Shown here: positions 47,911 through 56,216 of the stretch, piece by piece | How the letters are laid out: the number at the start of each line of letters is the position of its first letter | Numbering within the stretch: the first letter of the stretch is position 1 | Assembly: GCA_016868035.1 (NCBI GenBank) | Contig: VGID01000023.1 | Span: forward strand, 1 to 56,284 | Length of the DNA: 56,284 nt | Direction: 5' to 3' | From: Betaproteobacteria bacterium | GTDB taxonomy: Bacteria; Pseudomonadota; Gammaproteobacteria; Burkholderiales; SG8-41 | Notes under the pieces: generated by a model | Seen by the model: the letters and a program-made list of their open reading frames with translations, nothing else | Database searches by the model: none | What the model was told of the DNA's origin: nothing | Position numbers and translations under genes: made by a program

Positions 47911-49488
47911 ATGCCGAGAATCTTCGACAACATCGAGCTTGAGCTTCTCCCTGCGCTGCGGGCGACGCTCGAAGTTTCCGATCGGTCGGACTTCTGCGTC
48001 GGCTATTTCAATCTGCGCGGCTGGAAGTCGATCGACGATCTGGTGGAGAAGTGGGCGGGCGGGGCGGGGCATCAATGCCGCCTGCTTGTCGGGATGCAAC
48101 GCCTGCCCCAGGATGAGCTGCGCGCGGCCTTCAGCGTGGCCGGCGGCGGCGACCAGCTCGACAACCAGGCCGCCCTGCGGCTCAAGAAGCGCCTCGCCGA
48201 GGAATTCCGCGATCAGCTCGCTTTCGGCGTGCCGACGAACGCGGACGAAGCGGGGCTGCGGCGGCTGTCCGGTCAGCTCAGGGCAGGCAAGCTCGTCGTC
48301 AAGCTCTTTCTGCGCCATACCCTGCACGCCAAGCTCTACCTCCTGTTCCGCCCCGATCCGGTCAATCCGATCGTCGGCTACCTGGGCAGCAGCAACCTGA
48401 CGCTTTCAGGGCTCGCACACCAGGGCGAGCTGAACGTGGACGTGCTTGATCACGACGCGGGATTGAAGCTCGCAAAATGGTTTGAAGACCGCTGGACCGA
48501 CCACTGGTGCGTGGACATTACCGCCGAGCTTATCCGGGCCATCGAGGAGAGCTGGGCGCGCGAGGAAGTCCTGCCGCCGTTCCACATCTACGTGAAGATG
48601 GCGTACCACCTCGCGCAGGAAGCCCGCGCGGGCCTGTCCGAGTTCCGAATTCCGCCCGAGTTCGGCAATCGGCTGTTCGACTACCAGGTCGCCGCCGTGA
48701 AGATCGCGGCGCATCACCTGAACAAGCGCGGCGGCGTGCTGATCGGCGATGTCGTTGGCCTCGGCAAGACGCTGATGGCGACCGCGCTTGCCAAGATCTT
48801 CCAGGACGATCACTTTACCGAGACGCTGATCATCTGCCCGAAGAACCTGGTGAAGATGTGGGAGGACTACGTAGCCGAGTACCGGCTGCTGGCCAAGGTT
48901 CTGTCCGTGACGAAAGCGGCGCGCGAACTGCCTGAGTTGCGGCGCTACCGGGTAGTGCTGATCGACGAAAGCCATAACCTTCGCAACCGCGAGGGAAAGC
49001 GCTACCGCGCGATCCAGGAGTACCTGCAGGAGAACGAAAGCAAATGCATTTTTCTTTCGGAATGCGCGTCGAGCCCTTCTGCAACGAGTACTTCGATCGG
49101 TCGTTTCTCGGTGCCCACGAACTCCCCCCGTCCGGCTCAGCCCGAAGCTCGACGAGATTCATGCGGAAACACGTTCGTTCGCCAGTCGACTCGCTTATCG
49201 TGTCCACCTCGACCACTTGGGCGGTGCCGAAGCCAGCGAACTTTTCAATCGCTTTTCTGCCGAGACAGCGTCGTCCGCGCGTCGTGCGGTCACCGTCGGC
49301 GATACGGCAATTCCTCCCCACCTTCAGGTATCTGGCCTGGCATTCCTCGTAGGTCATGCCGAGGCCGTTTGTCCTCGACCACGAACTCGGCTGTGCCGCT
49401 GACCGACCTAGGAAGCGTAGCGTCCACGGCGTCCGCATCCCAGGTGTTGGCGATGAGTTCGGCTATGGCGGCCACGGGGCTCTCGTAG
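47911..49488 (+). pseudogene. Truncated PLD-like/SNF2 helicase
   Basis: Residues 1-180 form a phospholipase D-like domain (HAKLYLLF and GSSNLTLSGL). Residues 230-380 begin an SNF2-type helicase with Walker A GDVVGLGKT, ICPKNLVKMW and DEAD-type DESHNLRN. Homology ends at YLQENESKCIFLS (about 49057), just before the expected SATP motif; the remaining 140 residues are out-of-context sequence opposite a GHKL fragment. The full helicase would be roughly 1000 aa. It is a relic of a defence helicase. Confidence 0.8.
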
Positions 49489-49592
49489 ATCTGAATTCGC
49501 AAGGAATCCATGATCCGACCGTGGAAGGACAGATCGAGCGGTTGCTTGGGCACCGTTTCGGGCGTGGGTTGGTGTCGCTGACGGTCCGTCAT
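49058..49592 (-). pseudogene. Frameshifted N-terminal fragment of a GHKL-type ATPase
   Basis: On the minus strand the N-box AIAELIANTWDADA is followed by EFVVED, then one extra A in an AAA run (opposite 49368-49370) shifts the frame, after which NGLGMTYEECQARYLKVG and GRKAIEKFAGFG follow. Restoring the frame gives the DxGxG motif DNGLGM. The fragment resembles MORC/HSP90-like ATPases of defence islands. It breaks off near 49058 at the junction with the helicase fragment, so both a frameshift and truncation apply. Confidence 0.75.
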
Positions 49593-49645
49593 TTGACCGT
49601 ATTCCGAGGCCGGGAAGGAGACATGCCACCCCCTTGACGGCACCC

Positions 49646-49678
49646 GTTAACATCGTTCACACTGTGAATAATGTTAAC
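49646..49678. promoter_or_regulatory. 33-bp nested dyad upstream of parA
   Basis: GTTAACAT at the left end and ATGTTAAC at the right end are perfect inverted arms. Centred between them is a second palindrome, TTCACA-C-TGTGAA. A weak promoter (GTTAAC, 17 bp, TAATGT at 49669-49674) overlaps it. It lies 14 bp upstream of the GTG of the HTH-ParA gene and is a good candidate operator for autoregulation, or a ParA-system centromere-like site. Which is inference. Confidence 0.7.
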
Positions 49679-49692
49679 AACGACTGCCCTCC

Positions 49693-50721
49693 GTGCAAGA
49701 AGACCTCGTCAGCATCTTTGAGATAGCGGAAATGGCGCACGTAACGCCGTCGGCGGTCGCCAATTGGCGAAAACGCCACGCGGATTTCCCGGCGCCAGTG
49801 GCGGACCTCCGCTCCGGGCCGGTGTTCAACGTCAATCACGTCAAATCGTGGCTTCGCAAGAGGAGAGTTCCCATGGCAACGGTTGTGTCCGTGATCAATC
49901 TGAAGGGCGGCGTCGGAAAGACAACGACCACCGTGGCCCTCGCAGAGATGCTGTCGGCGGCCCTCAGGAAAAAAGTGTTGGTAATCGACCTCGACCCTCA
50001 GACGAACGCGACGACGATGCTGATCGGCGAGGAGAAATGGAAGGAACTGAACAAAGCGGGCCATACGCTGGCTCGTCTGTTCAAAGACGCTCTCGATCCG
50101 GCGAACAAGTCTTTTGATTTGCAAAAGACGCTGCAACGGAAGGTCTCGAACGTGGAGGACGTGCGCACCGTCGATCTGCTCCCCTCCAGCCTCGATCTCA
50201 TCGACGTCCAAGATCGCATCGCTTCCATGCAATCGGGGCAGTTTTACGCGGAAAACCCCATAGACATTCTGAGGAAAGCAGTCAAACCCATCGTCGACGA
50301 ATACGACTTCGTGCTCATCGACTGCCCGCCCAACTTGGGCATCATCACGCTCAACGGGCTTCGTATGTCGATGGGCTACATGATCCCGACGATACCGGAC
50401 ATCCTGTCCACGTACGGAATTCCGCAGATCGTGAAGCGCATCGGAGAGTTCTCGGCCGCGATCGCCGAGCCCATCGAAGCCCTTGGAATCGTGGTTTCAA
50501 AGTACCGGGAGCAATCGCCGCTGCACAAAAACACGAAGCGTCAGCTCGCGGGGGAACGGGACGCGCCGCTCTTCAAAACCATCATTCCGGAGAACACTCA
50601 GATCGCAAGCGCAGCCGAGTTCGTTCCGGTGTCCACTCTGAAGCAGAAGTGGGGTTATAGGGGGCAGTACGAGGCTTACCACGCGCTCGCACAAGAACTC
50701 CTTGAAAAGGTGATGGCGTGA
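49693..50721 (+). CDS. ParA-family ATPase with an N-terminal HTH
   Basis: The 342-aa frame begins with a helix-turn-helix (SIFEIAEMAHVTPSAVANWR, residues 7-26) and continues as a ParA/MinD ATPase: deviant Walker A KGGVGKTTTT near residue 70, Walker A' VIDLDPQTNAT and Walker B VLIDCPPNLG. The GTG start has no good ribosome-binding site, while an internal ATG at 49873, giving a 282-aa ParA without the HTH, has AGGAG seven bases upstream. Both forms may be made. It leads a tight five-gene operon behind a 33-bp dyad. In this setting it may regulate or position the defence complex. Confidence 0.88.
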   Translation: MQEDLVSIFEIAEMAHVTPSAVANWRKRHADFPAPVADLRSGPVFNVNHVKSWLRKRRVPMATVVSVINLKGGVGKTTTTVALAEMLSAALRKKVLVIDLDPQTNATTMLIGEEKWKELNKAGHTLARLFKDALDPANKSFDLQKTLQRKVSNVEDVRTVDLLPSSLDLIDVQDRIASMQSGQFYAENPIDILRKAVKPIVDEYDFVLIDCPPNLGIITLNGLRMSMGYMIPTIPDILSTYGIPQIVKRIGEFSAAIAEPIEALGIVVSKYREQSPLHKNTKRQLAGERDAPLFKTIIPENTQIASAAEFVPVSTLKQKWGYRGQYEAYHALAQELLEKVMA

Positions 50722-51071
50722 CGCTCAAGAAATTGAACGAGCTGTTTGCCGTCATCGCGGCGGAGGCGAACGCCAATCCCGAATTTGCCGCAAAGCTGGC
50801 GCGGGTGCTCGGCGAGGAACCGCCCGCGCGCCCGCGCGCGAGACGAGCACTGGCCGTCTTGGACCCGGTCGCCGTCATTCAGAGAGACGGCGACGGCGGA
50901 TTGCGACAGAAGCTGCAAGGAATGACGCTGGATCAGCTCAGAGACATCGTTTCCGAGCATGGCATGGACAAGTCGCACTTGGTGATGAAGTGGGCCAAGC
51001 CTGAGCGCGTAATAGAGCACATCCTGGCGACTGCTTCGGCGCGAGCGCGAAAAGGGGATGCATTTCGTTGA
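50718..51071 (+). CDS. Small protein between ParA and the GHKL ATPase
   Basis: This 117-aa protein starts at GTG overlapping the parA stop by four bases. The N-terminal helix (KKLNELFAVIAAEANANPEFAAKL) is followed by an Arg/Pro linker and a second domain with LDQLRDIVSEHGMDKSHLVMKW, reminiscent of short SAP/Rho-N-like helical DNA-binding motifs. I cannot assign a family. It may be the ParB-like or adaptor partner of the ATPase. Confidence 0.7.
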   Translation: MTLKKLNELFAVIAAEANANPEFAAKLARVLGEEPPARPRARRALAVLDPVAVIQRDGDGGLRQKLQGMTLDQLRDIVSEHGMDKSHLVMKWAKPERVIEHILATASARARKGDAFR

Positions 51072-51107
51072 TCGGCTCGGCCGGTCTCTGATTTTTCAGG
51101 GGAAACG

Positions 51108-53459
51108 ATGGATCAGCAGCTTTCGAAGTCGGTGGCACTGCGCTTGGTCTCCGCACTGTCTGCCGCTGACGTGGACGCGGTGATCAAAGAAGACGAAGAC
51201 GCGCGCTATTGGTTCGACAATCCGCAAAATTGGCTGACGTACGGCGGTCGATCCAAGAACTGGGACACCGTGGGCAATCAGCAAACGAACCCGGTCGGCG
51301 CCCTTGTCGAACTCGTGACAAACGGGATCGACGCCATCCTGCTTCGAAAAGCGCGCGAAGCGGGCATAGAGGATTTCCGTTCCGCGCAGGCGCCGCAGTC
51401 GATGTTCGAAGCGGTCAAGCGATTTTTTCCCGCGGTCGTCGAAGGAAAAATTACCAATCTGGATCCCGCGGGGCGTACGAGGCTCGCCGCGCAATGTTTG
51501 TTGATCGGCATAAAGCGGGCGGACCGCACCAACAGCCGCTATCCGACGTATACGGTGATCGACTTCGGCGAGGGTCAGAAACCGGAAGACTTTCCTTCCA
51601 CCTTCCTTTCCCTCAGCGAGCGCAACAAGGAGGGCATCGCGTTCGTACAAGGCAAATTCAACATGGGAAGTACGGGCAGCCTGCGCTTCTGCACGCGTTC
51701 CGACATCAGACTCGGGCATTACAAGCTCATCGTTTCCAGGCGCCCCGGTCACGACTATTGGGGTTGGACGCTCATACGCATACGCGGCCCGCGGGCCGGG
51801 GAGGCGCTGCCCGTCACCGAGTACTTCGCGCCCTACGGCCAGGTGCAGCGGTTCAAAGCACCCACGCTGAACGCGTTCGGGCACGAGAGCTTGGGGAAGG
51901 TGTCCGAGGGAACCGTCGTGAGGGTGTACGAGTTCGATGTCGGGGGCCGAGCGTACCAAGTGGATTTCGGCTTGTACGACGCGCTGACGGTCGGCTTGAT
52001 CGACTGCGCGCTGCCGGTGCAGCTTTACGACTTCGACGCAACGCCTATTTCCGGAAAAGGAAAACTTCGCGAAGAGGGAATCGCGGCGCGCACTTTCGGC
52101 GGGTTGAGCGTCGTCCTGAGGTCCGAGCTTCCGGAAAGCGGTGAGGATGAGCCCGCCGAAGGCGGAAAGGGTGCAACGGAATGGGTACATCACGTGCTCG
52201 ACGAAAAGCACGAGGAGCTTGGACACATCAAAATCGTCGCCACGGGCGTCAGTAAGCTCAAAGAGTTCCTGCAGCAACAGCCTGCGAGGGTCTTCTACAC
52301 CGTGAACGGCCAGACGCATGCCATCGAAAGGGCGAGCTTCCTCAACATCCGGGTGGGACTCGGCGACCTGAGGAATCACGTTCTCATCAATGTGGTATGC
52401 GACGGAATGGACAAAAGCGCGCTCTCGACGATCTTCATGCCGGATCGCGAGCGCAAGGCCAACGTTGAATTGGCCAGAATCCTCGAGGACTTGGTGATCC
52501 GAGCCCTTAAGGAGGATGCAAAGCTGCGGGAGTACGCCGCGGAGATTCGGCGCCGGAGAGCTACGGAGTACGTAGAAGACACGGAAGAGACGAAGGATTT
52601 CCTGGCGGAACTGGCGAAGCTCGATCCCGCAATCAAGGATCTGTTCGGCCTGGGAACATTTCTTCCCGAGATCACGCAGAAGGGGGGCGGCGACAAACCG
52701 TACCTGGGGAAGAAGTTCCCGACCTTCCTCGAACCTTTGAATCTGCGTCAGGAGGAAGCGAAGTATGTGAAGGAGGTCCCGGTCGGCGGCTATCGTCGGA
52801 TCGAATGCGGCACAGACGCGAATAACGATTACCTGTCGCGGGTGGACAGCCCGGGCGAGACATGGTGCTCGCTGGAGGCGACCCAGATGCCTCACAGCGT
52901 GTCCCTTCGCAACGGTACGGCCACGTTTACCGTCCGGGCGCCGAAACACGCACAACCGGGCCAATCTGTTGAGGCCCAATTCGGATTCATGGACGTCGGA
53001 CGCAACCTTGAGCCCCTGAAATTCGGGGTCCAGGTGCGGTATGAGGACGCCGAGACGCCGAAGCCCGGAAAACCGGGGAAGAAGAAGGATGCAAAGGAGG
53101 ATAAGAGTCCCAGTCTGGGCATGCCGAGATTCGAATGGGTGAAGGAAGCCGACTGGACCGAGCACGATTTTGACGAAGACGCTGGCGCCTACGTCGATAC
53201 CGGCGAGAAGACCGTGGTTTATCTGAATCAGGACAATCGGTATCTGCGCAATATGCGCGTGCGCGAGAAAGACGAAGCGGCAAGAATCCTGAACGAGAAC
53301 ATGTTCCGCTTCGGCCTCGGGATTCTTGCGCTCTCGATCCATCGCAAGGCAGCGCAGAAAGATTCCGAGAGCGCCGAGACCGTCGTGAGGCTCGCCACGG
53401 CAGCGATGGCGCCGCACATCGTCACGATCATCCGCCGCCTGGGTGGAGCGGATGTGTGA
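51108..53459 (+). CDS. Large GHKL (HSP90/MutL/MORC-like) ATPase
   Basis: This 783-aa protein has an N-terminal GHKL ATPase: N-box VGALVELVTNGIDAI (Glu68, Asn72, Asp75), the DxGxG loop IDFGEGQKPEDF (Asp152, Gly154, Gly156) and the lid FVQGKFNMGSTG (179-190). The middle is transducer-like; a charged linker rich in Lys/Pro/Gly lies near 675-700; the C-terminus is alpha-helical. AGGGGAAACG precedes the ATG. Similar ATPases occur in predicted restriction operons with Dcm methylases and Vsr nucleases, as here. It probably acts as an ATP-driven clamp on DNA; no activity is proven. Confidence 0.87.
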   Translation: MDQQLSKSVALRLVSALSAADVDAVIKEDEDARYWFDNPQNWLTYGGRSKNWDTVGNQQTNPVGALVELVTNGIDAILLRKAREAGIEDFRSAQAPQSMFEAVKRFFPAVVEGKITNLDPAGRTRLAAQCLLIGIKRADRTNSRYPTYTVIDFGEGQKPEDFPSTFLSLSERNKEGIAFVQGKFNMGSTGSLRFCTRSDIRLGHYKLIVSRRPGHDYWGWTLIRIRGPRAGEALPVTEYFAPYGQVQRFKAPTLNAFGHESLGKVSEGTVVRVYEFDVGGRAYQVDFGLYDALTVGLIDCALPVQLYDFDATPISGKGKLREEGIAARTFGGLSVVLRSELPESGEDEPAEGGKGATEWVHHVLDEKHEELGHIKIVATGVSKLKEFLQQQPARVFYTVNGQTHAIERASFLNIRVGLGDLRNHVLINVVCDGMDKSALSTIFMPDRERKANVELARILEDLVIRALKEDAKLREYAAEIRRRRATEYVEDTEETKDFLAELAKLDPAIKDLFGLGTFLPEITQKGGGDKPYLGKKFPTFLEPLNLRQEEAKYVKEVPVGGYRRIECGTDANNDYLSRVDSPGETWCSLEATQMPHSVSLRNGTATFTVRAPKHAQPGQSVEAQFGFMDVGRNLEPLKFGVQVRYEDAETPKPGKPGKKKDAKEDKSPSLGMPRFEWVKEADWTEHDFDEDAGAYVDTGEKTVVYLNQDNRYLRNMRVREKDEAARILNENMFRFGLGILALSIHRKAAQKDSESAETVVRLATAAMAPHIVTIIRRLGGADV

Positions 53460-54060
53460 TGAAATGAAGACCCGCGAACAGATCAGCTACAACATGTCGC
53501 GCGTCAGAAGCTCAGGCTCCGTGATCGAGTCGCTGCTCGGCCGCACTATGTGGGCCGCGGGGCTGAGATACCGCAAGCAATACGCCCGCGTGCCAGGAAG
53601 GCCGGATTTCGTTATAGTGCGCAGCAAGATCGCGGTGTTTTGCGATTCGTCGTTCTGGCATGGGCGCAGTTGGACGCGGAGTGCCAAGGCTATCAAGTCG
53701 AATCGCGACTTCTGGATACCGAAGATCGAGCGCAATATCGCGCGCGATAAAGCGGTAAGCAGAGCGCTGCGCGAGCGAGGATGGAGAGTGTTTCGCTTTT
53801 GGGATGATCAGATCATCGCGAAGGCGGCGCAGTGCGCACAGCGAGTACTGGATGCGGCGAACGAAGCGAAAAAAGACCAACGGTGCGAGCTCGACCGCGA
53901 CAGTGGCCGTAGATTTCTTCTGCGGCGCCGGCGGGATGACCAGCGGCCTGATCAAGGCGGGGCTGCACGTCCTGGCGGGCGTGGACAACGAGCCTCTGTG
54001 CGAAAAAACGTACCGGCAAAGCAAAAACCGGGACGGAAGCCGTCCCGGGTTCATCTGTAA
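53452..54060 (+). CDS. vsr: Vsr-like DNA endonuclease
   Basis: The first 135 or so residues match very-short-patch-repair endonucleases: NMSRVRSSGSVIE, VPGRPDFVIV with the catalytic Asp52, FCDSSFWHG and NIARDKAVSRALRERGWRVFRFW. The canonical THGCFWHHHHC zinc region of E. coli Vsr is changed to CDSSFWHGRSW, which fits restriction-type Vsr homologues. The start could be 53443, 53452 or 53464; 53452 overlaps the ATPase stop. The last 66 residues, rich in Arg and Gly, lie inside the dcm coding region and look like out-of-frame sequence. Confidence 0.82.
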   Translation: MCDEMKTREQISYNMSRVRSSGSVIESLLGRTMWAAGLRYRKQYARVPGRPDFVIVRSKIAVFCDSSFWHGRSWTRSAKAIKSNRDFWIPKIERNIARDKAVSRALRERGWRVFRFWDDQIIAKAAQCAQRVLDAANEAKKDQRCELDRDSGRRFLLRRRRDDQRPDQGGAARPGGRGQRASVRKNVPAKQKPGRKPSRVHL

Positions 54061-55090
54061 GGACATTTTCCCGCGCACGAAGGCCCACCCGCGCGGTCAG
54101 CAAGAGGACATCCGCCTTGCGATCAGCAGGCTGCTGTCGGGCTTCCGGAAACGGTCCGGCATCAGGAGACCGCGCCTGGTGTTCGCGATATGCGCTCCGT
54201 GCCAGCCCTTCACGAAAATCACCAAGATAAAGATTTCGGAAGGGCGGCAGTTCAAACGGGACAACGACTCCAACCTTTTGCTTACGACCGTAGGGCTGAT
54301 CCGGCACTTCAAACCGGATGCGATCATCTGCGAGAACGTGGAAGGGTTGGTAAACGACGATCCCAATGGCGTAATAAGCTCTTTCAAGCGCCGTCTGACG
54401 CGCGCGGGTTACGTTTTTGACGCGAAGATCGTTAATGCCTCAAATTTCGGTGTCCCGCAGAACCGTCGCCGGACGATTGGTTTGGCGTTCCTAAAGAAGC
54501 GCTACGGTTCGGATCTGGAGGTTGCCGAGAAAGATCCGAACCTGAGAGCGCCCCGTACCGTCGCCGATACGATCGGTTATCTGCCCCCGCTGGCCGCGGG
54601 AGAGGCTGATCCTTCTATCCCGAACCACAGAGCCCGCGCTCTGAGTGCTTTAAACCTCAAGAGAATCGCGTGCGCAGTCCCCGGTGAATCGAACTTAGCG
54701 CTTCGCGATACTCCATACGGTGATCTTTCTCTAAGGTGTCATCAGGAGTTGGAGAGGAGGGCCGGCGCGCAGTCCTTTGCCGACACATACACGCGGATGC
54801 GTGGCGATGGCGTAGCGCCCACGATAACGACGAAGTGCATGTCCATAACCAACGGCAGGTTTGGGCATTACGATCGGCGGCAGAACCGCGCAATCACGCC
54901 GCGCGAAGCCGCGCTGCTTCAGACCTTTCCGAAGCGCTACGTCTTCTATCCCGAAGATAGTATCGATTTTGCGTCCACTCTGATCGGGAACGCCGTACCT
55001 CCGAGGCTCGCGCGGTTTTTTGGCAGATTCGTTATTCGGCGCATTGCGACGGAGACTTCCAGGAGTGAGCGCCGCTTGACGGTCCGATAG
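53852..55090 (+). CDS. dcm: C5-cytosine DNA methyltransferase
   Basis: This 412-aa methylase has all diagnostic motifs: I VDFFCGAGG (residues 20-28), IV APCQPF with catalytic Cys117, VI CENVEGL (160-166), VIII QNRRR, and X GNAVPPRLARF. The target recognition region lies between about 230 and 340; the recognition site cannot be read. The ATG at 53852 begins a basic N-terminus. It overlaps the vsr frame by 209 bp. It would protect host DNA from the neighbouring nuclease. Confidence 0.93.
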   Translation: MRRTKRKKTNGASSTATVAVDFFCGAGGMTSGLIKAGLHVLAGVDNEPLCEKTYRQSKNRDGSRPGFICKDIFPRTKAHPRGQQEDIRLAISRLLSGFRKRSGIRRPRLVFAICAPCQPFTKITKIKISEGRQFKRDNDSNLLLTTVGLIRHFKPDAIICENVEGLVNDDPNGVISSFKRRLTRAGYVFDAKIVNASNFGVPQNRRRTIGLAFLKKRYGSDLEVAEKDPNLRAPRTVADTIGYLPPLAAGEADPSIPNHRARALSALNLKRIACAVPGESNLALRDTPYGDLSLRCHQELERRAGAQSFADTYTRMRGDGVAPTITTKCMSITNGRFGHYDRRQNRAITPREAALLQTFPKRYVFYPEDSIDFASTLIGNAVPPRLARFFGRFVIRRIATETSRSERRLTVR

Positions 55091-55095
55091 ATGGC

Positions 55096-55608
55096 CTACC
55101 TGTCCGTTCCTTTTTGATCGACAGTAAAGGCGTAGTGACCAGCCGACACTTTTGCCTGCGCCTTCTTAAAGAACCGCTCGGGTGCAGTCAGGCTCGCTGA
55201 TCGGGCGGCGTCGAGACGTTGCATCAGGTCTGCAAAGTCTTTCTCGAATGTATCGCCGGGAACGAGTGAGGTAACGCGCCACGCCTGCCGGAAGCGGTCC
55301 TGAAGAATCTTGAATGCATGGGCGTGCTTGGCGACGGCATCGAGGCTCACGTCGAAGTCGAGCGCCTTGTAGACGGCGGGCGCAAGGCCGGCAAGTAGGG
55401 CGCACGTGGCGGTGACCCATTCGTAATCCGGTTGCCGGGCAAGAAGCGGCCAGGTCGCGATGCCGCCGAGGACGATGGGGGCGACTACGAAAGCGACTTT
55501 CCATCGGCGCAGGGATTTCAGCCATTCGAACAGCGTGGCGGAGGTGTACAGGCAGGATTCCTCCTGCCGCTTGCACTCCTCGATCAGGTTCCGCGTTTGT
55601 TCGTCCAT
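55096..55608 (-). CDS. SLATT-domain two-TM effector of a CBASS-like system
   Basis: This 170-aa protein has two adjacent TM segments (about 38-56, WKVAFVVAPIVLGGIA, and 64-83, WVTATCALLAGLAPAVYKAL) flanked by helices, the layout of SLATT pore-forming effectors that pair with CD-NTases. The N-terminus DEQTRNLIEECKRQEESCLYT and AVAKHAHAFKILQDRFRQ fit the family. It overlaps the CD-NTase stop codon (TGATG). It would permeabilise the membrane on a cyclic nucleotide signal. Its stop is five bases from the convergent dcm stop. Confidence 0.85.
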   Translation of the reverse strand: MDEQTRNLIEECKRQEESCLYTSATLFEWLKSLRRWKVAFVVAPIVLGGIATWPLLARQPDYEWVTATCALLAGLAPAVYKALDFDVSLDAVAKHAHAFKILQDRFRQAWRVTSLVPGDTFEKDFADLMQRLDAARSASLTAPERFFKKAQAKVSAGHYAFTVDQKGTDR

Positions 55609-56216
55609 CACGCCATCATCGGGATCTGAGGTCCGAAAATCTTCTGCCATTCCTCGCCGGCAGCGGCAACGAGGTTGTGCTCCTCGTAGCGGCAGGCTTT
55701 TTCCGCACGCCAATAGGCGGATTCGGTTTGGCTTCGCCATTCGGACCCGAGGAAGATCGGCTCCAGCGTGCCTGGCACGTAAACAAACGTGTTGGCGCGG
55801 CCGTAGAGGTACGCGAAGAAGTCGCGAGTGATCCAGTCGAACCAGAAGAAGTCCCTGAAACGCCATTGTGATTTGCCAAGAAAATCGGTAGCCAGCAATT
55901 CGAGCTGGAAGGACGTGATGGGAACCGAGCAATCTGCCTGCCACGCCTTGAGCATTCGAATCAGCGGACGCAGATTTCGGGCGTTGGCTTGGTCCGCTGT
56001 CTCGATATGAACTGCCTCCGCGCGCGGGTCTGTCTCCTTGTAGCGTCCGCCATCGTGAGTGTCGCAGATCCAATACCTGCCGTTCTGCAGCAAAAACGCG
56101 GGCACTACTTCGACGGCGTAACTCTCGAAGCGGACAACGACGACCTGGCCATCGCCCTGACCGGCGTGAAAAAACTGATCCAGTTCGAGTGAGAGAAAAT
56201 TCCGATTTTCTGACAC
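55608..56216 (-). pseudogene. CD-NTase (SMODS) lacking its catalytic N-terminus
   Basis: The 202-aa frame matches the C-terminal two thirds of a CD-NTase: GDGQVVVVRFESYAVEVVPAF, YWICDTHDGGRYKETDPRAE, NLRPLIRMLKAWQA and SFQLELLATDFL. The catalytic GS and DxD-type motifs that should precede it are absent, because sequence from about 56211 on is an insertion element. The remnant cannot synthesise a cyclic oligonucleotide. The last residues overlap the effector start, so the pair was one operon. Confidence 0.82.

Noticed and set aside
47127-49057. Functional type I restriction-modification locus
   Set aside because: HsdM lacks NPPF and everything after it, and no hsdS or hsdR can be found in the neighbouring sequence.
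49657-55090. DISARM, BREX, Dnd or Wadjet system
   Set aside because: The marker genes (drmA/B, pglZ, dndB-E, jetA-D) are absent; only a methylase, a Vsr-like nuclease, a GHKL ATPase and ParA are seen.
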